Source of the DNA: Sporocytophaga sp.
Lineage (GTDB): Bacteria > Bacteroidota > Bacteroidia > Cytophagales > Cytophagaceae
Length of the DNA stretch: 64,000 nt
Direction of reading: 5' to 3'
Assembly: GCF_017745095.1 (NCBI RefSeq)
Contig: NZ_JAGHZZ010000002.1
Coordinates: 248,001-312,000, forward strand
The stretch's first letter is position 1; every line of letters starts with the position of its first letter. Shown piece by piece: positions 36,517 to 46,200 of this stretch. Position numbers and translations under genes: made by a program. The notes beneath the pieces are model-generated. The model worked only from the letters and a program-made list of their open reading frames with translations. It ran no database searches and was not told where the DNA came from.

Positions 36517-37983
36517 ATGAGCAAAGACATATTTATAAGGCTCTTTATTCCCGGTGGAATATTATCTCCCGGAGATTTGCGCAAAGTAGTTTCATCAGCA
36601 TACCACTTTGGCACTAATTCTATTCATATAAGTTCAAGACAAGAACTACTTTTAAAATGTAAAACGCAATATAAACGATCTCTTGAACAAAGGTTCAGCT
36701 TCCTTCAGTATAAATTTGAAACTGAAAAAAGTCAAAAACAAAATATAGTAACCTCCTATCCTGCTATTCATTTACAGGAAACTACCAATTGGTTATCAGA
36801 AGGCACATTTCATCAGATACTTTCAAACTTTGACTTTCAGCCAAATTTAAAAGTCAATCTAGTAGATCCATTACAGTCATTAACACCTCTATTCATCGGA
36901 CAATTAAACTTCATTGCTTCCGAGTTCAGAGGATTTTGGTTTCTTTATCTTAAAATTAAAAATAAGAAGGGATATGATCTTTGGCCTTTTCTGATAGAGT
37001 CAAATGAAATTCCTCCACTTTGCAAAGCAATAGAGCAAACGTTTGAGAAATTCCCATCGGCTTCCTTCGAATACCTTAAAGATGATGTGCTCAATTTCAG
37101 TAAATGGAATACTATACCAATCATCAATCAACTTGATTTTCCACCTTATCATCTTCCCTATTACGAAGGGTTCCATCAGCAGGAAGATCATAAATGGTGG
37201 CTGGGTATTTACAACTCGGAAAACTCTTATAATGTTAACTTCCTGGAGTCCCTTTGCCTGTTGTGTTCTGAAACGAACAACAACTCCATATATCTTACAT
37301 CAAACAGTTCTGTTATTATCAAGAACATAGAAAGAAAAGATATATTTGAATGGGAAAAACTTCTTGGAAAATATAAAATCAACACTGGTCATTCTTCTCT
37401 TGAACTGAACTGGCAGATACCTGATCTTGATAAGGAAGCTACGAAACTAAAAAAGTTTATCACCAGATCATTCATTAAAGAAGGTCTAAGAACAAACGGA
37501 TTGATCTTCGGAATCAGGACTACTGATGTTGATCTTGCCTGTTCGGTTATTATCAGAAGAAAGTTCAGGATAGAAATTGGAAAAATAAAGCTGTTGGATT
37601 TTTATAACATCAGTTATAAGAAAAACTTTGATATCAATTCAAGAGAGGCTATATCATATGCTAATTATGTCAAGAAGCGGGATGTGCCAACTGTATTAAC
37701 ATACCTTACAGAAGTATTTTATAAGAAACTTAATTCAAGTGCTGCACAATCTGAATCTGATTATTTGCAGGAAGAAATTGAAATTAATCAGCGGACATAT
37801 GAAGAGGTTGAATTATTTCAGTGTCAAAATTGCCTGACTATATATGACCCCAGATATGGAGATGACATCGGGGAAATACCCGTAGGGAGGCCTTTTGAAG
37901 AGTTACCGCCTTCGTATAGATGTCCTGTATGTGATTCAGAAAAAGAATCTTTTAAATCAGTAAATTTGGAAATATTACTTTAA
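36517..37983 (+). CDS. rubredoxin protein with siroheme-reductase-like N-terminal region lacking cluster ligands
   Basis: A 488-residue protein. The C-terminus (about 437-483) is a rubredoxin: C-x2-C in FQCQNCLTIYDP, the conserved DIGEIPVGRPFEELPPSY, and C-x2-C in RCPVCDS. The N-terminus (FIPGGILSPGDLRKVVSSAYHFGTNSIHISSRQELLLK) resembles the ferredoxin-like half-domain of nitrite/sulfite reductases. However, the C-x5-C and C-x3-C ligands for siroheme/[4Fe-4S] are absent, so it should not reduce nitrite. The middle is poorly conserved and may be a second half-domain. It lies between the nitrate reductase fusion and moaA. I infer an electron carrier or docking subunit for nitrate (or nitrite) reductase. 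Rubredoxin: confident. Rest: moderate. Confidence 0.8.
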   Translation: MSKDIFIRLFIPGGILSPGDLRKVVSSAYHFGTNSIHISSRQELLLKCKTQYKRSLEQRFSFLQYKFETEKSQKQNIVTSYPAIHLQETTNWLSEGTFHQILSNFDFQPNLKVNLVDPLQSLTPLFIGQLNFIASEFRGFWFLYLKIKNKKGYDLWPFLIESNEIPPLCKAIEQTFEKFPSASFEYLKDDVLNFSKWNTIPIINQLDFPPYHLPYYEGFHQQEDHKWWLGIYNSENSYNVNFLESLCLLCSETNNNSIYLTSNSSVIIKNIERKDIFEWEKLLGKYKINTGHSSLELNWQIPDLDKEATKLKKFITRSFIKEGLRTNGLIFGIRTTDVDLACSVIIRRKFRIEIGKIKLLDFYNISYKKNFDINSREAISYANYVKKRDVPTVLTYLTEVFYKKLNSSAAQSESDYLQEEIEINQRTYEEVELFQCQNCLTIYDPRYGDDIGEIPVGRPFEELPPSYRCPVCDSEKESFKSVNLEILL

Positions 37984-37994
37984 AAAATATAATT

Positions 37995-38948
37995 ATGTTG
38001 GCTGATAAATATGGTAGAACATTTAAAACATTACGGGTAAGTCTTACCAATGCCTGTAATCTGTTCTGTAACTACTGTACAGATCAGCCTGCAAGTGAGA
38101 AGTCTTCTCAACCCGAAAGTAATGTGCTCTCAACAAATGAATATATTAAAATTATTAATAGTTTACACACCCGTCTTAACCTTGAAACAGTAAGACTTAC
38201 AGGTGGGGAGCCTCTGCTATACAAAGATATCAGCAATCTCATTGAAGGTATCAGAGAAATTGGCATAAGAAATATTAAATTGACTACCAATGCAGTTTTC
38301 CTGAAAGAAAAAGCTGTGCCTCTCAAGAATGCAGGTATAACCAATATTAATGTCTCACTAGACAGCCTGGATCCGGATTCTTTCTTTAAAATATCAAAGA
38401 GAAGAAATCTGAAGAAGATCCTTGAGGGTATTGATCATGCTATAGCTATAGGCATTCCTGTAAAACTTAATACAGTTGTGATGAAAGGAATGAATACTGA
38501 TCAAGTCCTTCCATTACTTGAATTTGCAAGAGAAAGAAGTATCAGTATACGTTTTCTTGAGGTAATGAAAATGGGACATCTTCACAATAGTTATCAGGAC
38601 CTGTATTTTTCACAGGAAGAAATACTTGAAAAAATTGCCGAGCAACATCAGTTCATACCAATGGACAGAGAACACGGAGCTACAGCTACTTATTGGATAA
38701 CTGATAAAAAACAGATCTTTGGAATCATAGCAAATGAAAGTCATCCCTTTTGCGGAGATTGCAACCGATTGCGGCTTGACAGCTATGGCAATATCTATGG
38801 TTGCTTGAGTAATGATAATGGTATTAGTATAAAGGATCACTCAGATAATTCATTAAAATTAGAACACTCCTTGCAACAAGCGCTTTTACAAAAACAAGAA
38901 GTTCAGTTTGCAGGAAGCGTTATGTCTATGAGGTACATTGGAGGATAA
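37995..38948 (+). CDS. moaA: GTP 3',8-cyclase MoaA
   Basis: A 317-residue radical SAM enzyme, first step of Moco synthesis. N-terminal cluster motif C-x3-C-x2-C in NACNLFCNYCTDQ; SAM-binding LTGGEPLLY; second [4Fe-4S] cluster C-x2-C-x13-C in HPFCGDCNRLRLDSYGNIYGC; and the C-terminal GG required for catalysis (SMRYIGG). Works with the MoaC half of the fusion at 21092. The start lies 11 bases after the rubredoxin gene stop and its stop is 2 bases before moaD, so it belongs to the same operon as nitrate import and reduction. Confidence 0.96.
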   Translation: MLADKYGRTFKTLRVSLTNACNLFCNYCTDQPASEKSSQPESNVLSTNEYIKIINSLHTRLNLETVRLTGGEPLLYKDISNLIEGIREIGIRNIKLTTNAVFLKEKAVPLKNAGITNINVSLDSLDPDSFFKISKRRNLKKILEGIDHAIAIGIPVKLNTVVMKGMNTDQVLPLLEFARERSISIRFLEVMKMGHLHNSYQDLYFSQEEILEKIAEQHQFIPMDREHGATATYWITDKKQIFGIIANESHPFCGDCNRLRLDSYGNIYGCLSNDNGISIKDHSDNSLKLEHSLQQALLQKQEVQFAGSVMSMRYIGG

Positions 38949-38950
38949 AA

Positions 38951-39199
38951 ATGAAAATGAAAATTAAAATACAAGTATTTGCTGCCTTGAAGGACTATCT
39001 TGATCCCCAGTTCTATCTTGAGTTGCAAGATGGCACTACGGCAAACGAAGTACGTTCCCAATTATTAACAGAGTATCCGATGGCAGAAAATATTCTCCGC
39101 AAATCAAAGCTGGCAGTAAACGATTGTTTTGTTGAAGGAACTTATACCCTGAAGGACAATGAACATTTATTAATTATTCCACCATCAAGCGGAGGCTGA
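38951..39199 (+). CDS. moaD: molybdopterin synthase sulfur carrier subunit MoaD
   Basis: An 82-residue ubiquitin-like protein (KIKIQVFAALKDYLDPQ...) ending in the obligatory Gly-Gly (IIPPSSGG), the site of thiocarboxylation. It starts 2 bases after moaA and its stop abuts moaE. Its activating enzyme (MoeB/ThiF type) is not in this window. Confidence 0.94.
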   Translation: MKMKIKIQVFAALKDYLDPQFYLELQDGTTANEVRSQLLTEYPMAENILRKSKLAVNDCFVEGTYTLKDNEHLLIIPPSSGG

Positions 39200-39200
39200 T

Positions 39201-39638
39201 ATGAATTTAATTACTGAAGATCCGATAGATTTGATAAAGATGTTTTCTGAAGCACATGACCCCAAAGCTGGTGCAGTTGTACTGTTCAGCGGAGAAGTCA
39301 GAAATCACAGCCATAAAAGAGATGTAGATTATCTTTTTTACGAGTGTTATGTTCCGATGGCAGAGAAGATAATTAAAGAAATTATTGAAACCAGTTACAC
39401 CAAATTTAAACTGCACAAAGCCCTGTGTTGCCATAGAATTGGTAAAGTTGGTATCAGTGAAAGTGCTGTCGTCGTTATTACAGCTTCATCTCACAGAGAA
39501 GAGGCCTATGCTGCGAACAGGTATATTATAGATAGAGTAAAACACGAAGCTCCCATCTGGAAACAGGAGTTTTTCTCTGATGGCACCCATGAATGGGGAC
39601 ATAATTGCAGTTGTTTTGATCATCAACACATTCAATAA
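39201..39638 (+). CDS. moaE: molybdopterin synthase catalytic subunit MoaE
   Basis: A 145-residue subunit that with MoaD converts cPMP to molybdopterin. Motifs: GAVVLFSGEVRNHSHKRDVDYLFYECY, HRIGKVGISESAVVVITASSHREEAY, and the active-site lysines in IDRVKHEAPIWKQEFF. Starts one base after the moaD stop. Confidence 0.95.
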   Translation: MNLITEDPIDLIKMFSEAHDPKAGAVVLFSGEVRNHSHKRDVDYLFYECYVPMAEKIIKEIIETSYTKFKLHKALCCHRIGKVGISESAVVVITASSHREEAYAANRYIIDRVKHEAPIWKQEFFSDGTHEWGHNCSCFDHQHIQ

Positions 39639-39650
39639 TTGAAATAAGCT

Positions 39651-40259
39651 ATGGAAGAAAATGTACTTGGAGTTGTAATGGCCGGAGGCCTTAGCAGCAG
39701 AATGGGACAAGACAAAGGTTTATTAAAGGATACCTGTCACACATGGGTTGAAAACGCCTTTGCAAAATTAAACCAACTACCTATGGAAGTTATTGTTTCT
39801 ATTAATGAAAAACAAAAGCTTCCTTACTCTGCCTTATTTCATCCAGAGTTATTGATCGTAGATAAGAACATTGTAGAAGGCCCGCTAAACGGTATTCTCA
39901 CAGTGCATTCCCATATACCATCAAAAGATCTTTTTCTGCTTGCCTGCGATGTTAGGGATATCAGCACAGACTTATTGAGCAAAATTTATAATGCTCATAT
40001 TTCCAACTTTGCGGAGGACTATGATTACTACATTCTTAAAAACGATACACAGGAAGAACCACTCATAGGTATTTATAAATCAGACTTTTTGAAAAGAATT
40101 ATGTTCATGGCCGAAAAGAAACTACTACTCAAAAACAGCCTGAAATATATAATGTCATTTGGAAGAGGATTTTATCTCAATCTCGACGAAAGTCAGAAGA
40201 GCTATGTAAAAAATTATAATACACCTGGCGACCTTATGGAATCATTAGCAATACAATAA
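39651..40259 (+). CDS. mobA: molybdenum cofactor guanylyltransferase MobA
   Basis: A 202-residue NTP-transferase that adds GMP to Moco to make the bis-MGD form needed by NarB-type nitrate reductases. The N-terminal signature is VVMAGGLSSRMGQDKGLL. Further motifs are NIVEGPLNGILT and LFLLACDVRDISTDLL (metal-binding Asp), then QEEPLIGIYKSDFLK. Last gene of the long rightward operon, which fits the demand created by the reductase upstream. Confidence 0.93.
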   Translation: MEENVLGVVMAGGLSSRMGQDKGLLKDTCHTWVENAFAKLNQLPMEVIVSINEKQKLPYSALFHPELLIVDKNIVEGPLNGILTVHSHIPSKDLFLLACDVRDISTDLLSKIYNAHISNFAEDYDYYILKNDTQEEPLIGIYKSDFLKRIMFMAEKKLLLKNSLKYIMSFGRGFYLNLDESQKSYVKNYNTPGDLMESLAIQ

Positions 40260-40290
40260 GTTTCGAAATTATTTTCCAGCTCTTTTCTCG

Positions 40291-40321
40291 TGATGGTTGA
40301 TTTTTAAAACAACAACCATCA
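40291..40321 (+). terminator. possible terminator after mobA
   Basis: A 9-bp stem (TGATGGTTG / CAACCATCA) with a 13-base loop containing TTTTTAAAA, 31 bases past the mobA stop. There is no clear T-run after it, so confidence is modest. Confidence 0.4.
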
Positions 40322-40370
40322 TTATAAATCCTATCCTGCAGAGATTTTACATTTTTTTCTGAATTTATTA

Positions 40371-40400
40371 TATCTCTAAAATTTCTCTAATTTAGAGATA
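40371..40400. promoter_or_regulatory. inverted repeat upstream of the TPM-domain gene
   Basis: TATCTCTAAA and its exact complement TTTAGAGATA, separated by 10 bases, end 12 bases before the ATG at 40413. An operator or 5'-leader hairpin is possible. Confidence 0.35.
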
Positions 40401-40412
40401 CAATATTCAATC

Positions 40413-41834
40413 ATGACCAAATACATTTTTCTATTATTGCTTGCTTTACAATCTTTTCAACTTAAAGCTTAATACACCATTGAAACTGTCCCCAACCCTA
40501 AGGACATAGACGGAGGCTGGGTGAGCAATCCCGATGGACTTCTTAGCTCTGACGATGTTAATTCCATTAACCAATTGATTACAGATATAGAAAATAAAAC
40601 TACCGCCCAGATTGCAGTAGTTGTGGTGCAATCCATCGGCGATCAGGTACCTAAGGAATTTGCGAACAGACTGTTTAACTATTGGGGAATCGGACAAAAA
40701 GATAAGAATAATGGTCTTCTGCTTTTGATAGTAATGGACCCCAAAAGATGGGAGTTTGAAACAGGATACGGACTGGAAGGAACACTTCCGGATGTAATAC
40801 TTTTCAGAGTCGGACAACAGGAAATGGTTCCTCATTTTAAAGAAGGAGATTTTGGCGGTGGCATCCTTGCAGGCCTTACCAAAGTAAGCGAAATTCTTTT
40901 AAAACCAGAGGCAAAACAAAATGATTTAAAGAATGATGCAGCTACTGACCTATCAAATTTTTTTTATACTTTTTTTGGAATAATATCATTTATTATCACA
41001 ATTCGCTCTTTTTTGGCCAGATACCGTTCGAAAAAGAAATTTAAAAAAGAAGGTAATAAAGTGGATATACCGATGAATAGTATACTTTACTATTTTCTGT
41101 TACTTTCAGTTCCGGCATTGTTAATAATAAACTATTCGTTTTCTGACTTTCTTTTTAAAAGTCAAAATCCTCTGAAGTTTATTTTAATCTTATATCTGCA
41201 GTCGCTTCTCCTGGCATTGGCCTCAAGAATAAACAGGAATATTCGTTTAAAGAAATCTGATCCTTGCAGGGAGTACAATGCACTTAGAGAAGATCACTCT
41301 TCAATCTCGCGTCACATACTCCTTTTTCCTTTTGCATTTATTCCTTATTACATCTGGTATCTGTTTCATCGAAGAGCTCTTAGACTTTCCCCGGTATTGA
41401 GTGCAACAGGAATGGTCATGAAAAGATTAAGGGAAAAAGCCGATAATGCCTATCTTGATGAAGGGCAAAGACTTGAGGAAAAGTTTGGATCTGTTGATTA
41501 CGATGTTTGGATCACAGAAGATAAGTCTCAACATATTATTAAGTCATATACTAATCCATCCAGTAAATACACTATTTGTAGATCCTGTAACTATCATACT
41601 TTATATACGAAGAATGACATTATCACAGCTAAGTCTCCGAAATACGGATTGGCATGGGGTATAGAAACAGTCGTATGTAAAAACTGTAACGACGCCTATG
41701 AAGAAGAATATACTAAACCAATTAGAAAGCGAGGAACGTTTTTCGGGTTTTCCAGTGGTGGCAGCGGAGGTGGCTCCGGAGGTGGTTTCGGAGGTGGATC
41801 ATCTGGAGGTGGCGGTGCTGGAGGAAGCTGGTAA
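40413..41834 (+). pseudogene. TPM-domain (YgcG-like) membrane protein gene interrupted by a stop after the signal peptide
   Basis: From the ATG at 40413 the frame encodes a classic signal peptide (MTKYIFLLLLALQSFQLKA), then TAA at 40470-40472, then continues in the same frame as YTIETVPNPKDIDGGWVSNPDGLLS. Family members typically read ...AQYTIE..., so a single CAA-to-TAA change explains the stop. Downstream is intact: TPM domain (to about 165), two or three TM helices, a Cys-pair segment (CRSCNYHTLYT and CKNCNDAY) and a Gly/Ser-rich tail, 437 residues from the GTG at 40521. An internal start would lack the export signal. It is a pseudogene, a recent mutation, or a sequencing error. Confidence 0.75.
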
Positions 41835-41839
41835 TACTA

Positions 41840-41879
41840 AAATGACAAAGCCCTGATAATAAACAGGGCTTAATCATTT
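41840..41879. terminator. bidirectional terminator
   Basis: AAGCCCTG / CAGGGCTT stem with an 8-base loop, extended by AAATGA / TCATTT across a small internal loop. It lies between the convergent TPM and Thg1-like genes. Confidence 0.75.
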
Positions 41880-41887
41880 TAACCTAC

Positions 41888-42649
41888 TTAATTTAGTTCA
41901 ATAATATCCGAAATGAAATTTGAATATTCATCTTTCATTGGAAGGTCCATATCTACCTTTAACTGTCGTCTTGGGGAAATCACCTGCTCATTTGTCTTGG
42001 GATTAAAGCCTTCTTTATTGATTATTTCCCAATAAAACCCAATCCCCCTCTTCTGCCATACTGGCAAATCATTGAAATTTATATTATAAGAAAATAATAA
42101 TTCATTCTTTTCGGCAACACTTATACCTTCTATCCTTTTAGTAGCTACGCTCTTAGAAAAATTATCTTTTCTCAGCCTCCAGTAACAGTGGGCATTCAAA
42201 GAGTTTCTATAAGCATCTTCATTTCTCCATCTGAAATAATCTATCACCAGTTGTTCATTTGGTAACTCGCAGATCCTACAATCGAACGCTGCAAGATCAC
42301 CAAGAAGCAGAGAAAATTTAGCACTTGCTTCACCTGCAAGAATTGAATTATACTTTCTGTGTTTACGTGAAAACAAAGATTCGTTTAAATCAAACAGCAG
42401 CGATATTTCATCACTTTCGGTATATCCGTAAACAACCTTAAAGCCACAGTTCATAAGGTGCTTCACCGTTTCAATCATATAATCTCTAAACCTCACATCA
42501 AAAGGAGCTTCAAATTGATGTACTTCTTTGGTAAGTTTGGTAAAACCTCTTCCGTCAATTCTGGCAACCATGTAGATGCCAGGCAATACGCAAACATCAT
42601 GAGTAGTTTCATAAACTCTCATCTTACTATCCAATTCATCAAACTTCAT
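41888..42649 (-). CDS. Thg1-like protein (3'-to-5' nucleotidyltransferase, tRNA His guanylyltransferase family)
   Basis: A 253-residue member of the Thg1 superfamily, polymerases that add nucleotides to the 5' end of RNA. The metal-binding aspartates are in place: D32 in ARIDGRGFTKL and D80/E81 in YTESDEISLLF, equivalent to yeast Thg1 D29 and D76/E77. The HINNLYN motif of true eukaryotic Thg1 is absent (the region reads RNSLNAHCYWRLRKDN), as in bacterial and archaeal Thg1-like proteins that repair 5'-truncated tRNAs. Its start overlaps by 11 bases the stop of a PNK-like kinase gene, so the two are co-translated. Only some bacteria carry this family. Confidence 0.9.
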   Translation of the reverse strand: MKFDELDSKMRVYETTHDVCVLPGIYMVARIDGRGFTKLTKEVHQFEAPFDVRFRDYMIETVKHLMNCGFKVVYGYTESDEISLLFDLNESLFSRKHRKYNSILAGEASAKFSLLLGDLAAFDCRICELPNEQLVIDYFRWRNEDAYRNSLNAHCYWRLRKDNFSKSVATKRIEGISVAEKNELLFSYNINFNDLPVWQKRGIGFYWEIINKEGFNPKTNEQVISPRRQLKVDMDLPMKDEYSNFISDIIELN

Positions 42650-43085
42650 CTGACCAATCTTTTATTATAAATTCACCATTAATAATCTCAACACAATACA
42701 ACTCATCAAAGCCTTCATCAAGTAAAGGTAGTTCAAACTTTTTCAAAGTGGCTTTTATACCTACCTCAGGCACACACTCCTTCCCATCTCTGCAATTGTT
42801 CCTTTCCAGAGCATCTTTCAAGTTTGTTTTGAAATAATAACCTATGACCTTATAGTTTCTTTCTTTTGACATTGATATATACTTCTCTCTTTCTAACCTT
42901 GTAGGATTAGTATTTTCAACCACAAAAGGCTGTTGCGTTTTCAAACAGACCTCCAGAAAAAGCCTTTCTCTGTTTCTTGTTCTGAGCAAATCCATTGAAA
43001 TGCGGACATGCGTTTTAAAAAACTTTTCCTTGAAAAAAGTGGATTTTCCAGAAGCCTGAATACCACAAAATATAACTGCTTCCAT
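42639..43085 (-). CDS. polynucleotide-kinase-like P-loop ATPase (AAA_33)
   Basis: A 148-residue protein with Walker A GIQASGKST (8-16), the acceptor-binding Asp motif RISMDLLRTR, the segment VVENTNPTRLEREKYI (lid arginines), and FKTNLKDALERNNCRDG. This is the kinase fold of T4 Pnk and bacterial Pnkp, which phosphorylates 5'-OH ends. It overlaps the Thg1-like gene by 11 bases and is the first gene of the pair. I infer it supplies the 5'-phosphate that the Thg1-like enzyme needs. The substrate could be something else, since AAA_33 includes other small-molecule kinases. Confidence 0.8.
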   Translation of the reverse strand: MEAVIFCGIQASGKSTFFKEKFFKTHVRISMDLLRTRNRERLFLEVCLKTQQPFVVENTNPTRLEREKYISMSKERNYKVIGYYFKTNLKDALERNNCRDGKECVPEVGIKATLKKFELPLLDEGFDELYCVEIINGEFIIKDWSDEV

Positions 43086-43227
43086 TTACTTTAATTCAAA
43101 AAACTCTTGAAGTCTGTCCCTCACAAAACATAAAACACTACAAATCAACAACAAAACCCTCTAATCTTTCCAAAATCAATCTTTGAAGACTCTTTATAAA
43201 TCTCATTGTCAAGCGGTCTAAAAATCG

Positions 43228-43235
43228 TATTTTTG
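43228..43235 (+). promoter_or_regulatory. promoter of the SBBP/T9SS cargo gene
   Basis: TATTTTTG fits TAnnTTTG, and a TTG at 43206-43208 lies 19 bases upstream of it, matching the Bacteroidota -33/-7 spacing. Predicted start near 43242. Confidence 0.55.
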
Positions 43236-43280
43236 AATATATAAAAATAGTAGATTTTTCTAATGACATTGCCTTTACAA

Positions 43281-46200
43281 ATGAAAAGTAGATTTTTCTT
43301 AATCATCCTATTACTGCTTACCATTACAGGATTAAAAGCTCAACATAGCAAGTTTGACTGGGGATTCTCCATTTATGAAGGTCAGGGCTTACTTCAGCAA
43401 ACAAATGACTTTGTACTTGATACAGATGGAAGTATTATAGCAACAGGCTATTATACAGGTTCCGGACTTGATTTTGATCCGGATAACACCAATAAATTTT
43501 TAGTAGGACGTGGTGAGAAAGATATCTTTGTTGCCAAATATAATCAGGATGGAAAATTAATCTGGGCCTTTGGAATCGGGTCTTCCCAAGATGATGAAGG
43601 TAAAAGTATTTGCATTGATAAAGAAGGAAATATTTACGTCACCGGTTATTTCCAGGGAAGTAATATAGACGTCGATCCTGGAGAAGGCATCCATAGCCTC
43701 TTTGGTGAATTTAATATCAAACAAACTTTTGTCGCTAAATATAAAGGAACCGATGGTTCATTAATCTGGTCTGGCGTGGTAAAATCCTCTTCAGATAATA
43801 TGGGAATTGGTATATCATACGAGGAGTCCGGCAACATTACTTTAACCGGAAATTGGATATCTAAAAATCAGTTAAACCAGATTGATTTAGACCTTAACAG
43901 CAAAGGTTATTATAAACAAAGTAGAGGACAAACTTCTTCTTTCATTTCAATGTACAGCGGAACCACGGGAGAAATTAAATGGGGCGGAGTAATCACCGGT
44001 TTTAATGCAGAATGTGAAATTACAGCTCACACTTCAGATTCTAAGGGAAATATCTATACTACAGGATACTTTTCACAATCAGTAGATTTTGATATTAATG
44101 AAACTGTGAATGATCAAAAAAGCAACTATGGTTCTGTCTTTCTGGCAAAGTTTTCCCAGACAGGAACTTTAGAATGGATCAACACTTTCCAGAATAATTT
44201 TTCCGACAAGACCAACATGATCCATGATCTTTGTATTGATAATTCTGGTTACATTACCATTACAGGATCATTGGAAACACAGACAGACATAGATCCATCA
44301 TTTGTTACTAATAACATCAGTCCAAAATCTTCCTGTAATATCCTCCTTGCTCAGTTTGACGCACTTGGAACTTATAGGTGGTCACTTGTCATTGGAAGTG
44401 GTGCAGTGACTCGTGGATTAAATGTGACTGCTTCATCATCAGGTACCATTTACCTTGCCGGAGTTTTTCAAAACAGATTAGATCCGGATCCGGTCAATTC
44501 AAATTCAAGTACATTAGATGGTTTAGCAACAGATATAGTAATGGCTAAATATTCTCAGGAAGGCAAATTTATCTGGGCTGAAAATATTGGAGGTAATCTC
44601 AATGATACTGTATCTGCTATTGCTGTTAACGGCAAAGGAAAAATATTTATCGGTGGAGCTGTCAATGGCAGCGGGAACTTCGATCCTGATCAGCAAAAAC
44701 AGGCTTTTTTCTCTGGAAACAATGGTGACCTATTTATTGCAAAGTACGATAGCAGAATTGAACCTGTGTTTACTTTCAATCAACTTTTACAAATGACATA
44801 TGGGGATAAGCCTTTTACACTGGAAGCTTCAGTTAATTCAGGTTTGCCTATAACTTTTACAAGCTCTGATACTTCTGTTGTGAAATTTTCAGGAGCAACA
44901 GCAAATATTACAGGAGCAGGCTTCACTATGTTAACAGCAAATGCAGGAGGCGATGAAAATTATTTTCCTGGTTCATCATCACCCAGAGATTTTACAGTTA
45001 ACAAGGCACAACAAGAATTAACCTTCCAAGATATTCCCACAAAAACATATGGTGATGCTCCATTTGTACCTGATTTCAAGTCGAGTGCTGGTCTTCCTAT
45101 TACCCTTTACAGCGAAATTCAAAGTATAGCTACTACCTCTGGAAGTGTTATTACAATTACCGGAGCAGGTTTTGTTACAATCAGCGCTTGGTGCGACGGA
45201 GACAAGAATTATTTTCCATCAAATGTTGTTTATAAAATCTTAAATGTAAACAAAGCTAATCAAATAATAACCTTTGAGCCACTGGCAGAGCGTACTTATG
45301 GCGAACCGCCTTTTAACCTTGTTGCCAAAGCTACATCAGGCCTTCCTGTTGTCTTCAAAAGTTCAAATAATACTATCGCTACCATTGAGGGTTCTGTAAT
45401 TACATTAGTTGGAGTAGGCACTGTTGAGATTATTGCATCTCAACAAGGGAATGGGAACTATCAGGAAGCTGTTTCTGTCAGACAAACCCTAACAATTAAA
45501 GGTCCTGTACTATCAATTTACGGAAGAGAAACTGTAGCTGAAAACACATTACAAGTATACTCTGTTGGTCCTCTTTTAAGCGGACATACATACAAATGGA
45601 GTTATTCTGATAAAAACGTAATATTCACAGATTCCACGGGACCGAGCGTGGTTATCGGCTTTAACAAATCATCTGTTGACGGCACACTAAGTTGCTATAT
45701 TTATGATCAGGAGGGCATTCCTTATGATACAGTGAAATATGCATTGAGAATAAACAGAGGATCAACAGTAATTCTTCCCGGAACCTCTTGCCCTACTTCT
45801 ACAGCATTTGAGCCTTGTGCCGGAGGGCAGATTGACTATTTCAGCCTGGCATCCATAGGCAACAAAGATTCAGGATGCAATCCCACCGGATATTCAGATT
45901 ATACCCAGTCAGAGATAAGTACAAAAATCTTCCTCGGAGATATTTATAGTGCAGAGATACATTCATCAAGTTATAAACTATCCTCACCTACTTACTACAC
46001 TGCCATCTGGATTGATTATAACAACAATGGTGAGTTTGATGATGCAGGAGAATTTCTTACTTCATCTTTCGGTAAAGATTCAGTGATTACACTTCAGAAT
46101 CTTTCTATCTCCAGCAATGCAGATTTTGCAGGAGCAAGAAGGCTCAGAGTGCGTATGCGTACCACCGGTGCATTCACTTCTTCACAGGGTTGTATCTCAC

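Noticed and set aside
36517-37983. Functional ferredoxin-nitrite reductase (NirA)
   Set aside because: No C-x5-C...C-x3-C ligands for siroheme/[4Fe-4S], and a complete NirB/NirD is present in the same island.
41888-42649. Canonical tRNA(His) guanylyltransferase
   Set aside because: The HINNLYN motif needed for G-1 addition specificity is missing; bacteria normally encode G-1 in the tRNA gene, so the Thg1-like class is the better call.
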